The position numbers and the translations under genes are program-made. This document shows, in pieces, positions 33,674 to 43,615 of a stretch of 64,000 bases of DNA. The number at the start of each line of letters is the position of its first letter. Within the stretch, counting starts at the first letter, position 1. The notes under the pieces were generated by a model, which saw only the letters and a program-made list of their open reading frames with translations, made no database searches and was not told where the DNA came from. Origin of the DNA: Azospirillum sp. TSO22-1 (lineage in GTDB: Bacteria > Pseudomonadota > Alphaproteobacteria > Azospirillales > Azospirillaceae); assembly GCF_003116015.1 (NCBI RefSeq), contig NZ_LGQZ01000057.1:1-64000 (forward strand). Direction: 5' to 3'.

Positions 33674-34603
33674 ATGGCGCACTATCTGGTCACTGGCGGC
33701 TGCGGCTTCATCGGTTCGCACTTGGCGGATGCCCTGTTGGGCGACGGGCACGCCGTTACCATCCTCGACGACCTGTCCACCGGCCGGCTGGAGAACAAGC
33801 CGGCGCGCGCCGAGCTGGTGGTCGGCGACGTCGCCGACGCCGACGCCGTGCGGCACGCCATGGACGGCGTGGACGGCGTGTTCCACCTCGCCGCCGTGGC
33901 CTCGGTGCAGCGTTCCAAGGAGCTGTGGGCCGAGACGCACCGCACCAACGTCGGCGGCGCCGTCACCGTGTTCGAGGTGGCGCGCACCATCCGCGACGGC
34001 GCGTCGGTGCCGGTGATCTACGCCTCCTCCGCTGCGGTGTACGGCGACAACCCGAACACGCCGCTGGGCGAGGACTGCGTGCCGCAGCCGCGTTCGGCCT
34101 ACGGGGTGGACAAGCTGGGCTGCGAGCTGCACGCCCGCGTGGCGTGGGAGATCCACAACGTGCCCACCGTCGGCTTCCGCTTCTTCAACGTCTACGGGCC
34201 GCGCCAGGACCCGCTGTCGCCCTACTCCGGCGTCATCTCGATCTTCGCCCGCCGGGTGGCGCGCGGCGAGGAGGTGGAGATCCACGGCGACGGCGAGCAG
34301 GTGCGCGATTTCGTCTACGTCGGCGACGTGGTGCGCTTCCTGATGGCCTCCATGCGGAAGCGCCCGCAGGGGGCGGCGGTCTACAACCTGTGCACCGGCC
34401 GGCCGACTTCGATCCTGATGCTGCTCGACGTGCTGCAGGAGCTGTGCGGCAAGAAGGCGCGGCGCCTGCATCGGACGGCACGGCCGGGCGACATCCGCGT
34501 CTCCATCGGCGATCCGGCGAAGGCGCGCGCCGCCTACGGGCTGACCTGCCGCACCGGCCTGCTGGAGGGGCTGGGCGCCACGGTCAGCTGGGCGGTGCTG
34601 TGA
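33674..34603 (+). CDS. NAD-dependent sugar-nucleotide epimerase/dehydratase
   Basis: 309 residues from the ATG preceded by AAGGAG; 8 codons upstream are open. Short-chain dehydrogenase fold: VTGGCGFIGSHLADALL (NAD site), DDLSTG, HLAAVASVQRS, catalytic YASSAAVYGD Ser and the YGVDK Tyr-x-x-x-Lys. FFNVYGPRQDP and DGEQVRDFVYVGDVV are typical of UDP-glucose 4-epimerase/RmlB relatives. It probably makes a UDP- or dTDP-sugar for surface polysaccharide. It is convergent with the hydrogenase protease gene and overlaps it by 20 bases at the 3' ends. Confidence 0.92.
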   Translation: MAHYLVTGGCGFIGSHLADALLGDGHAVTILDDLSTGRLENKPARAELVVGDVADADAVRHAMDGVDGVFHLAAVASVQRSKELWAETHRTNVGGAVTVFEVARTIRDGASVPVIYASSAAVYGDNPNTPLGEDCVPQPRSAYGVDKLGCELHARVAWEIHNVPTVGFRFFNVYGPRQDPLSPYSGVISIFARRVARGEEVEIHGDGEQVRDFVYVGDVVRFLMASMRKRPQGAAVYNLCTGRPTSILMLLDVLQELCGKKARRLHRTARPGDIRVSIGDPAKARAAYGLTCRTGLLEGLGATVSWAVL

Positions 34604-35030
34604 TCTCGGCGGCAATGCTCTGCGCCACCGCGTCCGCGGCCTCGGCCACGGCGGGGGTCAGCGCGTCGCCGAAGCCGAAGTCGGCTCCCTCGATGCCCCA
34701 GATCACCAGGCTTCCGGGCAGATGGCCAAGGGCGCGGGCCGTCTCCACCGCCTCGGCGAGGCCGAACAGATGGCTGGAATAACGGAACAGGCCGCGCGGC
34801 GGCGCGGCGCCCACGGCGTCCAGCCGCACGACGGTGCCGGCTTCGGCGCCCGACTGCGTGGCGTCGACCACGATGACGCGGATTCGGCCGCGCCACGCCT
34901 CGATCAGACCAGCGCCCTCGCCCGAGTGCTCCTGCGCCGGAATTCCCAGCGCCGCCAGCCGGTCGGCGACCGCCGGGCCGACGCCGTCGTCGCGGCGGAA
35001 GCGGTTCCCGATTCCCAGCACCAGCGTCAT
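34584..35030 (-). CDS. Hydrogenase maturation endopeptidase (HyaD/HycI family)
   Basis: 148 residues. VLGIGNRFRRDDGVGPAVAD carries the nickel-sensing Glu/Asp position, VVDATQ the second acidic motif, and SSHLFGLAEAV the conserved His. These proteases remove the C-terminal peptide of a [NiFe] hydrogenase large subunit after nickel insertion. Here the substrate is encoded next door (35302), whose last nine residues follow the nickel-binding His. It is last gene of the minus-strand hydrogenase cluster; the 104 bases between it and the small plus-strand gene hold its leader. Confidence 0.9.
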   Translation of the reverse strand: MTLVLGIGNRFRRDDGVGPAVADRLAALGIPAQEHSGEGAGLIEAWRGRIRVIVVDATQSGAEAGTVVRLDAVGAAPPRGLFRYSSHLFGLAEAVETARALGHLPGSLVIWGIEGADFGFGDALTPAVAEAADAVAQSIAAEITAPPS

Positions 35031-35133
35031 CGCATGGCCCCCTCACCCTTCGGACAGGGGCGGAACGGCGGCCGCCCGCACCCGTTCTCAACGAGCCCAT
35101 CCCGCACACCACGGCAGCACAGGGTACGATCCG

Positions 35134-35301
35134 ATGACCATCACCCGCAATCGCGAGGACGAGAACCGCGAAGCCACCTGGCGGCTGTTCCGCCTGGAGG
35201 AACCGACCTTCGACGACCTCACCCGGGGCGTTTTCCTCGGCGTCGTCTGGTGCTTCGTCATGTGGGCGCCGATGTTCATCGACGTGCTGACGAAGCGCTG
35301 A
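35134..35301 (+). CDS. Small single-pass membrane protein
   Basis: 55 residues. The N-terminal half is charged (NREDENREATWRLFRLEEPT) and the C-terminal half forms one membrane helix (GVFLGVVWCFVMWAPMFIDV). It lies on the plus strand, exactly abutting the hydrogenase large-subunit stop at 35302. No family is recognised. The composition and compact charged-plus-helix layout suggest a real gene, although no strong ribosome binding site is seen. Confidence 0.5.
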   Translation: MTITRNREDENREATWRLFRLEEPTFDDLTRGVFLGVVWCFVMWAPMFIDVLTKR

Positions 35302-36609
35302 TCACGCGCGCTCCACGGTCAGCGTCAGGAAATGGGTGGCGCACGAGATGCAGGGGTCGTAGTTGCGGATCGCCTGCTCGCAGCGCCACTTCAGCTGTTC
35401 GTCGGGCAGGTGCAGGTTGGCCTGCACCACGCCCCACAGGTCGCGTTCGATCTGCTTCTGGTTCTGCGCCGTGGGCGGAACGATGCGGGCGTGCGTGATG
35501 CGCCCCTCCCCGTCCAGGTCGTAGCGGTGCCAGCACAGGCCGCGCGGCGCCTCGGTGCAGCCGTGGCCGCGCCCGGCGCCGGGGGTGATCGGCGGCGCCG
35601 GGACCGCCAGCTCCTCGTAGGATTCCGCCAGCTTCAGCGCCTCCTCGAAGGCGTACAGCGTTTCCACCGCGCGGACGACGATGCTCTTGAACGGGTTGCG
35701 CTCGACCGGCCCCAGGCCGGCGTCGTAGGCGGCCTGCCGGGCGAGCGGCGACAGCTGCGCGTGGTTCAGCGCGTAGCGCGCCAGCGGGCCGACCATGTAG
35801 GGGCCGCTGCCGTCCGTCATCACGCCGTGCAGCGCGTTGGAGTGGCGGACGTGCTCCTCGTCGAAGTGCTCCTCGAAGGCCGCGACCGGGATGTCCAGCC
35901 CGCGGTTGGAGATCAGCCGGCCGCGCTCGATGGCGTAGTCCTCGTCGTGGTGCAGGGCGACGAAGGTGTAGTCGTGCTCGTAGTCCGGGAACTCCAGGCC
36001 GGCGAAGACCTTCACGGTCGCCAGCGACTCGTCCACCGCGCGCTTCAGCGGCTCGATCAGTTCCCGCACCTCGGCCTTGCGGGGCGATTTGTAGAAGCCG
36101 CCGACCTTGGTGTTGACCGGGTGGATGGCGCGGCCGCCGATGACTTCGAGGATGCGGTTGCCGAGCTTTTTCAACTGCAGCCCGCGCTCCACCAGCTCCG
36201 GGTGCACCTTGGCGATCTGGAGGGCGTCCTCCATCCCTAAGAAGTCCGGCGCGTGCAGCAGGTAGGCGTGCAGCACGTGGCTCTCGACCCATTCGCCGCA
36301 GTACATCAGGCGGCGCAGCTTGCGGATTCCCTCGCCGATGTCGACGCCCAGCGCGTCCTCCATGGCCTGGCTGGCGCCGGCGATGTAGGCGACCGGGCAG
36401 ATGCCGCAGATGCGCGAGGTGATGTCCGGCGCGTCGCCGTAGGGGCGGCCCTTCAGCAGCGCCTCGAAGAAGCGCGGCGGCTCGAAGATGCGGAACTTGA
36501 CGTCGGTGATGACCCCGTCCTTGACTCGGACGGTCAGCGCCCCCTCCCCCTCCACGCGGGCGAGCGCGTCCACCTTGATGGTGCGGCTGGCGGTTTCAGC
36601 GATCGTCAT
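35302..36609 (-). CDS. hydA: [NiFe] hydrogenase group 3b large subunit (alpha)
   Basis: 435 residues from ATG 36609, chosen because AAGGAGG lies 9 bases upstream. It holds the Ni-Fe site: N-terminal RICGIC (Cys68, Cys71) and C-terminal DPCISCATH (Cys420, Cys423, His426), followed by a nine-residue extension removed at maturation. The motif reads [10 protein letters not shown], where most relatives have His at the last position. With the delta, gamma and beta subunits upstream it forms the soluble NAD(P)-linked bidirectional hydrogenase, which oxidises or makes H2. It overlaps the delta gene by 14 bases. Confidence 0.93.
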   Translation of the reverse strand: MTIAETASRTIKVDALARVEGEGALTVRVKDGVITDVKFRIFEPPRFFEALLKGRPYGDAPDITSRICGICPVAYIAGASQAMEDALGVDIGEGIRKLRRLMYCGEWVESHVLHAYLLHAPDFLGMEDALQIAKVHPELVERGLQLKKLGNRILEVIGGRAIHPVNTKVGGFYKSPRKAEVRELIEPLKRAVDESLATVKVFAGLEFPDYEHDYTFVALHHDEDYAIERGRLISNRGLDIPVAAFEEHFDEEHVRHSNALHGVMTDGSGPYMVGPLARYALNHAQLSPLARQAAYDAGLGPVERNPFKSIVVRAVETLYAFEEALKLAESYEELAVPAPPITPGAGRGHGCTEAPRGLCWHRYDLDGEGRITHARIVPPTAQNQKQIERDLWGVVQANLHLPDEQLKWRCEQAIRNYDPCISCATHFLTLTVERA

Positions 36610-37378
36610 GGGCATCACCCTCCTTGCGGAAGGCCTCGGCGTTGGCGTTGAAGGAGCGGAAGGCCTGGGCGATGTCGCGGCTGCTTACTCCCAGCTCGGC
36701 CATGTGCTTGGCGAGGCTGGCGGTGTTGGGGTTCTCCTTCGGCCCGAAGCAGCCATAGCAGCCGCGCGCGAAGCCGGGGCACAGGTTGCCGCAGCCGGCC
36801 TGCGTCACCGGCCCCAGGCACGGGGTGCCGTGCGCCACCGTCACGCAGACGGTGCCGGCCATCTTGCACTCCACGCACTGGCTGTGCGCGGGGATCACCG
36901 GCTTGCGGCGGTTCAGCGTGGCGTTCAGCACCTCCAGCAGCTGGTGCTTGTTCACCGGGCAGCCGCGCAGCTCGAAGTCCACCGCCACGTGATCCTGGAT
37001 GGCGGTGGAGGTCGCCAGCGTGTCGATGTAGGCGGGGTGGGCGTAGACCGCCTTGATGAAGCCGTCGACGTCGCGGAAGTTCTTCAGCGCCTGGATGCCG
37101 CCCGCGGTGGCGCAGGCGCCGATGGTGACCAGCATCTTCGACTGGTCGCGGATCTTGCGGATGCGCGCGGCGTCGTGCGGCGTGGTGATGGAGCCCTCGA
37201 CCAGCGAGACGTCGTACGGCCCCTTGATCTCCACCCGCGTCGCCTCGAGGAAGTAGGCGATCTCCACCGCCCCGGCGACCTCCAGCAGCTCGTCCTCGCA
37301 GTCGAGCAGGGAGAGCTGGCAGCCGTCGCAGGAGGAGAACTTCCACACCGCGAGTTTGGGTTTGCGTGAGGCGGCCAT
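36596..37378 (-). CDS. hydD: [NiFe] hydrogenase group 3b small subunit (delta)
   Basis: 260 residues from ATG 37378. [16 protein letters not shown] (Cys17, Cys20) is the proximal [4Fe-4S] site. [36 protein letters not shown] and [15 protein letters not shown] provide the remaining cluster ligands, and [13 protein letters not shown] is typical of group 3. It passes electrons from the Ni-Fe centre to the gamma subunit. The gene starts 2 bases after the gamma stop and overlaps the large subunit. The frame is open far upstream in a shadow of the gamma gene, which is not used. Confidence 0.93.
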   Translation of the reverse strand: MAASRKPKLAVWKFSSCDGCQLSLLDCEDELLEVAGAVEIAYFLEATRVEIKGPYDVSLVEGSITTPHDAARIRKIRDQSKMLVTIGACATAGGIQALKNFRDVDGFIKAVYAHPAYIDTLATSTAIQDHVAVDFELRGCPVNKHQLLEVLNATLNRRKPVIPAHSQCVECKMAGTVCVTVAHGTPCLGPVTQAGCGNLCPGFARGCYGCFGPKENPNTASLAKHMAELGVSSRDIAQAFRSFNANAEAFRKEGDAHDDR

Positions 37379-37380
37379 GG

Positions 37381-38250
37381 CTACAGCTCCCGCACCGTGA
37401 AGATGTCCTCGATGGTGTCGTAGCGGTACACCGGCCCGTCCTTGCACATGAAGGAGCCACCCATCTGGCAATGCCCGCAGAAACCCACGCCGCACTTCAT
37501 GTTGCGCTCCAGCGTCACGTAGATGCGGTCCGAGGTGACGCCGCGCTCGTGCAGCGCCTGCACGGCGGGGCGGGTCATGGTCTCCGACCGGCAGACGTAG
37601 GCGGTGGTGTGCTCCGGGTCGAAGCGGGCGATCTTGACGAGGTTGGCGACGCTGCCCACCCGCCCGCGGTAGCCGCTTGGGGCCGAGTGCACGGTGACGT
37701 GCACCTGCAGGTCGAAGCGCCCGCGCCAGCGGTGCAGGTCCTTCTCGTACAGGATGTCGTGGGTGCCGCGCGAGCCGTAGCAGATCACCACCTTGCCGAA
37801 GTGCTCGCGCCGGTGCAGCACCTCGTGAATCAAGGGGCGCAACGGGGCGAGGCCGATGGTGCCGGTGACGAACAGGATGTCGTTGCCGTAGGCCTCCTCG
37901 ATCGGCCACGCCCGGCCGAAGGGGCCGCGCACGCCGACCACGTCGCCGACCTTCAGCTTCGCCAGGGCCTTGGTCACCGTGCCGACCTCGCGGATGGTGT
38001 GCACCAGCGTGGTCAGGTCGCGGCAGTCGCCGGAGATGGAAATCGCCACCTCGCCCGTGCCGAAGGCGTAGAGCATGTTGAACTGCCCGGGCTGGTAGAC
38101 CAGCGGCCGGCCGTCGAGCGAGCGCAGGTGCAGCGTGAAGCAGCCGTCCACCTCGGCGATGCGGCGGACGATGCGGAACGGCCGCGTGTCCATCGGATCG
38201 GGTGCCGGGGCGGGAGATGCGTTCACGCGGGTCGGTAGGGTGCCGTCCAT
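37381..38250 (-). CDS. hydG: Hydrogenase FAD/NAD(P)-binding subunit (gamma)
   Basis: 289 residues. Ferredoxin-NADP reductase fold: flavin segment [20 protein letters not shown], nucleotide segment [15 protein letters not shown] and, at the end, the [2Fe-2S] motif [16 protein letters not shown]...CKDGPVY. This is the layout of the gamma subunit of archaeal sulfhydrogenase and bacterial group 3b enzymes. It links NAD(P)H to the cluster chain. The start at 38250 has GGAG upstream; an in-frame ATG 57 bases later is an alternative. Confidence 0.92.
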   Translation of the reverse strand: MDGTLPTRVNASPAPAPDPMDTRPFRIVRRIAEVDGCFTLHLRSLDGRPLVYQPGQFNMLYAFGTGEVAISISGDCRDLTTLVHTIREVGTVTKALAKLKVGDVVGVRGPFGRAWPIEEAYGNDILFVTGTIGLAPLRPLIHEVLHRREHFGKVVICYGSRGTHDILYEKDLHRWRGRFDLQVHVTVHSAPSGYRGRVGSVANLVKIARFDPEHTTAYVCRSETMTRPAVQALHERGVTSDRIYVTLERNMKCGVGFCGHCQMGGSFMCKDGPVYRYDTIEDIFTVREL

Positions 38251-38275
38251 GACGGTCGCTCCGCAGCGGTGGTGC

Positions 38276-38749
38276 TCAGTAGACGGCGTCCGTGGTCAGC
38301 TCGACGATGCGCAGCCGCGCCTCGGAGATGCGGCGCCCCATGATCGGGATGAAGCGCTGGTAGAGCTGGTAGCCGAGCTCGTGGTTGGCCTCCAGCTTGG
38401 TGCGCAGGCAGGCGCCGTCGATGGTGATGGCGCGCACCTGCTCGATGGCGCGGGCGTCGAAGGTCCAGACGTAGGGCGGCACCAGCCAGGACCAGCCGAT
38501 GATGTCGCCCTCGCCGATGTTCTCCACCACCACCGCCGGCCGGCCGGGCGCGTGCACCTCCACGGCGACGCTGCCCTGGCGGATCAGGTAGAAGTGGTCG
38601 GCCTTGCCGCCCTCCTTGAACAGGTACTCGCCGGGGCGGTAGTGCGCGTTGGCGCAGCAGCCGACGACGATGTCGCGCACCTCCGGCGTCATGTCCTGGA
38701 AGAACGGGTGTTCGGCCAGCAGCCGGCCCAGCCCCTCGATCGCCACCAT
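38276..38749 (-). CDS. Cyclic nucleotide-binding domain protein in hydrogenase operon
   Basis: 157 residues from ATG 38749 (GGGAGGG upstream). A single cNMP-binding beta-roll of the CRP type: [62 protein letters not shown]. The phosphate-binding cassette is degenerate, with no clear RxA. There is no HTH, so it is not a transcription factor. It starts one base after the beta stop and lies between the beta and gamma genes. It probably regulates or scaffolds the hydrogenase; the ligand is unknown. Confidence 0.85.
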   Translation of the reverse strand: MVAIEGLGRLLAEHPFFQDMTPEVRDIVVGCCANAHYRPGEYLFKEGGKADHFYLIRQGSVAVEVHAPGRPAVVVENIGEGDIIGWSWLVPPYVWTFDARAIEQVRAITIDGACLRTKLEANHELGYQLYQRFIPIMGRRISEARLRIVELTTDAVY

Positions 38750-38750
38750 C

Positions 38751-39968
<1,218 letters not shown>

Positions 39969-40148
39969 GGGCTCCGTCCGATGCGAAGCGTTCCGACGGG
40001 CACGAGTATACGCGTGTCACGGCGCGTCACGCTGCGCAAATAGCCGCAGCCGGAGGTTTCACGCCCTGCGCCTTTCGGACGGCTTGGATCTTTTCAACGG
40101 CGAGCGCGCGCCGTAATGATCGCCAGGCGGACGGACGGGGGATCGGCG

Positions 40149-40910
40149 ATGGATCGATGGAACGGCGGCGGACGGCGGTCGTGGCGGCGCCTGTCGCCGG
40201 GCGCGCTGCTGCTGGTGCTGGCTCTGCTGGGTGGTGCGGCGCTGCTGGAACGGCTGGAGCTGCTGCCGTCCGGGACCGTGGAACGGCTGCTCGGCCAGGA
40301 GCCGAAGCGCCCGGCCTACCACGTGCCGGCGGTGCCGCCCGACGCCGCGCGAGTCGACGTGGCCGAGGTGCAGGGCTGGCTCGCCCGCATCCGGGTGGTG
40401 GCGGAGAAGCAGAAGGGCTACCACCGCGAGGACTGGCCGCACTGGGCCGAGGTGCCCGGCAGCTGCCGCGACGTGCGCGCGGCGGCGCTGATCCGCGACA
40501 GCCTGGAGCCGGTGCAGCTGTCCTCCGACGGCTGCCGGGTGATTCGCGGGCGCTGGCGCGACTCCTACACCGGCCAGGAATTCCGCGACCCGCACGAGCT
40601 GGACATCGACCACCGCGTGCCGCTGGACGAGGCGCACGACAGCGGCGGCCACGCCTGGAGCCGCGAGCGCCGCACCGCCTACGCCAACGACCTCACCGAC
40701 CGCCGCACGCTGGTGACCGTCGCCGCCGCCGTCAACCGGGCCAAGGGGGCCAAGGGGCCGGACGATTGGCTGCCACCGGACCGCACGCAGCTCTGCCGCT
40801 ACGTTGCCGACTGGGTGGCGGTGAAGCTGCGCTGGGACTTGGCGGTGGACGCCCGCGAGCGCGCCAGCATCGACCAGGTGCTCGACGGCTGCCGGCGGGC
40901 GGCGCGGTAG
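40149..40910 (+). CDS. Exported or membrane-anchored HNH-type nuclease (DUF1524-like)
   Basis: 253 residues from ATG 40149 (GGGGGATC upstream); an ATG at 40116 is also possible. One N-terminal membrane helix (GALLLVLALLGGAALLERLE) acts as signal anchor. The C-terminal half holds the HNH-like motif HELDIDHRVPLDEAHDSGGH and ANDLTDRRTLVTVAAAVNRA, then KGAKGPDDWLPP, as in secreted DUF1524/GmrSD C-terminal nucleases. Two Cys pairs (SCRDV, GCRVI) may form disulfides, supporting a periplasmic location. It probably degrades DNA outside the cytoplasm. It is convergent with the dehydrogenase gene, 3 bases away. Confidence 0.82.
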   Translation: MDRWNGGGRRSWRRLSPGALLLVLALLGGAALLERLELLPSGTVERLLGQEPKRPAYHVPAVPPDAARVDVAEVQGWLARIRVVAEKQKGYHREDWPHWAEVPGSCRDVRAAALIRDSLEPVQLSSDGCRVIRGRWRDSYTGQEFRDPHELDIDHRVPLDEAHDSGGHAWSRERRTAYANDLTDRRTLVTVAAAVNRAKGAKGPDDWLPPDRTQLCRYVADWVAVKLRWDLAVDARERASIDQVLDGCRRAAR

Positions 40911-40913
40911 GGC

Positions 40914-41972
40914 TCAGCCCAGCCCCTCCGGCACCGGCACGCCGAGCGCCGCCGACTTGGCGCGCAGGGCGTCGAGGATCGCCGCGGAGAGCGCCACGCC
41001 GGACTCGAGCTGCTGTCGACGCCGCTCCAGCCCGCGCTCGCCGGGCAGGCGGACCGGCGGCGCGCCGCCCGGTACGCGGGACTCGCGGCAGCTTTGCGCC
41101 AGCGTCTCCATCTGGTGGCGGAAGGCGCCCTGCCCGCCGCCGCGCGCCGGATCGACGATCTGCAGGAACACCGCAGCTCCCCAGCGCTTCTCCGGCTCCG
41201 CCCGGCCGTAGCCGCCGAGGCCGGCGGTCAGCGCCTCGACCAGCAGCGACAGGGCGAAGCCCTTGTGGCCGTGGTCCTGGCCGCCGATGGGCAGGATGGT
41301 GCCGGGCGGATCGGTGAACAGCACCGCCGGGTCATCGGTCGCTTGGCCGTGCGAGTCCTGCACCCAGGCGTGCGGCAGACGCCCGCCCTGGCGGTGCAGG
41401 CGCCCGGTCATGCCGTTGGTGGTGATCGAGGTGCTGACGTCCAGCAGGATCGGCCCGCCTTCGGTCGGGATGCCGGCGGCGATGGGGTTGGGCGTCACCA
41501 CCGGCGATAGCCCGCCGAACGGCGCCACGCTGGCCACCGCCGGGTCGGATGAGGCGAGGATGATCAGCTGCCCGGCCTCCGCCACCGGCCGCAGGTAGGC
41601 GGCGAGGCAGGCGATGTGGTGGCTGCGGCGGATCACGATGGTGGCCGATCCGTGCTCCGCAGCGCGGGCGGAGGCCGCGTCGATGGCGCGGCGCACCAGC
41701 CAGGGCCCGGGCAGCCAGCCGCCGTCCCACAGCGCCAGCGCGCCGGCGTCCGACACCACCTCGGGCTCGCCCCGGGTCGCCATGCGGCCGGCGGCGATCT
41801 CATCCAGGTAGGGGGCCAGCAGTTGCAGACCGTGCGTGTCGTGGCCGAGCAGGTCGCCCTCCACCAGCACGTCGGCGACGACGCGCGCGCGGTCTTCGGC
41901 CAGCCCGGCCCGCGTGAGCAGCGCCGCGGCCCAGCCGCGCAGCGTGTCGGCCGACGGCCGTTGCGTCTCCAT
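40914..41972 (-). CDS. Ldh-type (malate/L-lactate/ureidoglycolate) dehydrogenase family oxidoreductase
   Basis: 352 residues, full length for the NAD(P)-dependent LDH2/MDG2 family. Typical segments are VEGDLLGHDTHGLQLLAPYL, VIRRSHHIACLAAYLRPVAE, TPNPIAAGIPTEGGPILLDV, STSITTNG and GGQDHGHKGFALSLLVEAL. The catalytic His is in SHH. Members reduce 2-keto acids such as pyruvate, sulfolactate or delta-piperideine carboxylate; the substrate cannot be decided. It is a lone gene. Confidence 0.9.
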   Translation of the reverse strand: METQRPSADTLRGWAAALLTRAGLAEDRARVVADVLVEGDLLGHDTHGLQLLAPYLDEIAAGRMATRGEPEVVSDAGALALWDGGWLPGPWLVRRAIDAASARAAEHGSATIVIRRSHHIACLAAYLRPVAEAGQLIILASSDPAVASVAPFGGLSPVVTPNPIAAGIPTEGGPILLDVSTSITTNGMTGRLHRQGGRLPHAWVQDSHGQATDDPAVLFTDPPGTILPIGGQDHGHKGFALSLLVEALTAGLGGYGRAEPEKRWGAAVFLQIVDPARGGGQGAFRHQMETLAQSCRESRVPGGAPPVRLPGERGLERRRQQLESGVALSAAILDALRAKSAALGVPVPEGLG

Positions 41973-42055
41973 GCGTCCCTCCCCTGCACTCCCGTCCGGG
42001 CACCGTTCGCCCCGACAGACGTTTTGTCAGCAAGGAAGCTTTGCAAGGACGAGCG

Positions 42056-42313
42056 ATGTTTGGAAACCCATTCCTGCGCATGCTGGCCATCGCGGCGGCG
42101 CTGATGCTGCCGCTGGCGGCGTGCGACGACCAGAACTCCGCCGAGAAGGCTGGCGCCGAGGCCGGCCGCGCGGTGGATCAGGCGGCCGAGCGCGTCGGCG
42201 AGGCCACGGGCGACGTAGCCCGCGGCGCCGGCCGGATGCTGCAGGACGCGGGCGAGGCCATCGAGCGCACCGCCCGCGACCCGCGGGGCACCCAGGAGTC
42301 GCCGAAGCGCTGA
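42056..42313 (+). CDS. Small lipoprotein
   Basis: 85 residues from ATG 42056. The signal peptide FLRMLAIAAALMLPLAAC ends in a lipobox (LAAC), so the mature protein is lipid-anchored from Cys21. The rest is one amphipathic helix (AEKAGAEAGRAVDQAAERVG, then EATGDVARGAGRMLQDAGEA), similar to small stress-type periplasmic proteins. No specific family. It is convergent with the HTH gene, 4 bases away. Confidence 0.72.
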   Translation: MFGNPFLRMLAIAAALMLPLAACDDQNSAEKAGAEAGRAVDQAAERVGEATGDVARGAGRMLQDAGEAIERTARDPRGTQESPKR

Positions 42314-42317
42314 CGTC

Positions 42318-42779
42318 TCACAGCCCGTCGAACAGCAGCTGCGCCGGGGGCGCCGGCTTGCTGTCCGGTGGCGTCTTGGTCGGCTTCGCCGCCTTGGGCG
42401 TGACCTTGGGGCGGGCCGCCGGCCGGCGCGGGGCGATGCCGACTCCACGCTTGGCGCGGTCCACCGCCTTGTCGCGGGCGACCGCCTCCGGGGCGGCGGG
42501 ATCGCCGTCCAGCCACTTGCCGCGCTTGATCACCTCGTTCACCCGGCCCTGGTTGACGCCGAGCTGAAAGGCGATCTCTTGCTGCGTCATCTGCGTGGTG
42601 TGGTGGAGGTGCAGGATCTCCGCAGCCAGCTCCGGCGTCATCTTCCGCCCGGTCAGCCGCCGCGCCGGGCGGATCGAGCGGTTGGCACGGTCGCGCTCCC
42701 GGAGCCTCTCCAGGATCTCCAGCGCCGCGGTGTTGCCCGCGGCCTTCAGCGCCTCTTCGAACTCCTTCAGCGTCGCCAT
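42318..42779 (-). CDS. Helix-turn-helix protein with Pro/Lys-rich tail
   Basis: 153 residues. An N-terminal helix (MATLKEFEEALKAAGNTAAL) precedes a helix-turn-helix (MTPELAAEILHLHHTTQMTQ, then QEIAFQLGVNQGRVNEVIKR) like those of resolvase/Xre regulators. The final ~60 residues are Lys/Pro/Ala-rich (RPKVTPKAAKPTKTPPDSKP). It probably binds DNA. I do not recognise the family; similar small proteins are common in alphaproteobacteria. Confidence 0.65.
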   Translation of the reverse strand: MATLKEFEEALKAAGNTAALEILERLRERDRANRSIRPARRLTGRKMTPELAAEILHLHHTTQMTQQEIAFQLGVNQGRVNEVIKRGKWLDGDPAAPEAVARDKAVDRAKRGVGIAPRRPAARPKVTPKAAKPTKTPPDSKPAPPAQLLFDGL

Positions 42780-43368
42780 CCGAGCCTCCTGCCGATGCGC
42801 ACCGGATTAGAGATGGGGGCGTTTGCCGAGATAGCGAGTTCTTGTTTTGTTGTTAGTGACGGTAACGACGTTCGCAAAACTGCTGTTCTGCAATAAAATG
42901 TGTTATTTCAATGCCTTGCGTGTAAATTTTTCAAGGCTGCCGCCAGCGATCCCCAAACCTCTCCTTACCGGCATCCCCGCGCAGGCAGAGAACCAGAGAG
43001 TTCCGCAAAGTCAGAGCCTTGCAGGCGTTTCATGGATCCCCACCTTCGCGGGCATGAGGCATGGAGTAATGGCATGATTCCATGGAAAATGCATATAATA
43101 CAATGTATTATAATGTTTTTCTCACCTTTTGTATAAACATTGGCTTGGCACCTCTACCGGGAACGGATTTCCGCCGACCCGGTTCTGTCGGTATGGACGA
43201 TCATCGCACGCCGACCATCGCCATCGTCGAACGGCTGGACGTTCGCACCGCGGTCGGCCAAGAATTGAGCGGGATCACGCGGGGCGTCCCCCGGAGGCCG
43301 TCCTCAACGCGATCGAAAGCGAAGCGCCGCCCGATCAGCGGCAACATGCAACAGGGGATCCGAGTGCG
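42780..43368. other. AT-rich intergenic region with repeat and palindrome
   Basis: 589 bases without a supportable gene, clearly less GC-rich than both sides. It holds a REP-like tract around 42960-43065 (cgcgcaggc ... ccaccttcgcgggcatgagg, of the kind dispersed in proteobacterial genomes) and a 19-bp palindrome at 43094-43112. Open frames through the repeat lack credible starts. Confidence 0.5.
43094..43112. promoter_or_regulatory. 19-bp perfect AT-rich palindrome
   Basis: TATAATACA and TGTATTATA flank a single central A. The arms look like overlapping -10 boxes in both directions and could be an operator. The nearest downstream gene on the plus strand begins at 43369. Confidence 0.55.
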
Positions 43369-43614
43369 ATGAGCAAGTCGATCATGTGGGCCGAGACCGA
43401 CGCCAAGGGCTTTGAATCCGAATGCCTGTTCAACGAGGATTCCCGCAGCTACGAGGTGATGGTCTGCGCCTCCGGCCGCCGGCTGTGCCGCTCGGAGTCC
43501 TTCGTCGCCCGCCGCGACCCGCAGCAGGGCATGGACGAGGAGGACCGCCGCACATCGGTGGCGATCGCCGAGCGCCTCGTCGTCGAGATCGAGCACGAGT
43601 TGGGCGACCGCTGA
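43369..43614 (+). CDS. Hypothetical small protein
   Basis: 81 residues from ATG 43369, with GGGGATC upstream; the frame is open from 43129 but the upstream part is not protein-like. The mature text (SIMWAETDAKGFESECLFNE, SYEVMVCASGRRLCRSESFV) suggests a small beta-alpha protein with three cysteines, then a C-terminal helix (RRTSVAIAERLVVEIEHELG). No family is recognised. It ends one base before the next gene, so the two are probably cotranscribed. Confidence 0.55.
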   Translation: MSKSIMWAETDAKGFESECLFNEDSRSYEVMVCASGRRLCRSESFVARRDPQQGMDEEDRRTSVAIAERLVVEIEHELGDR

Positions 43615-43615
43615 C

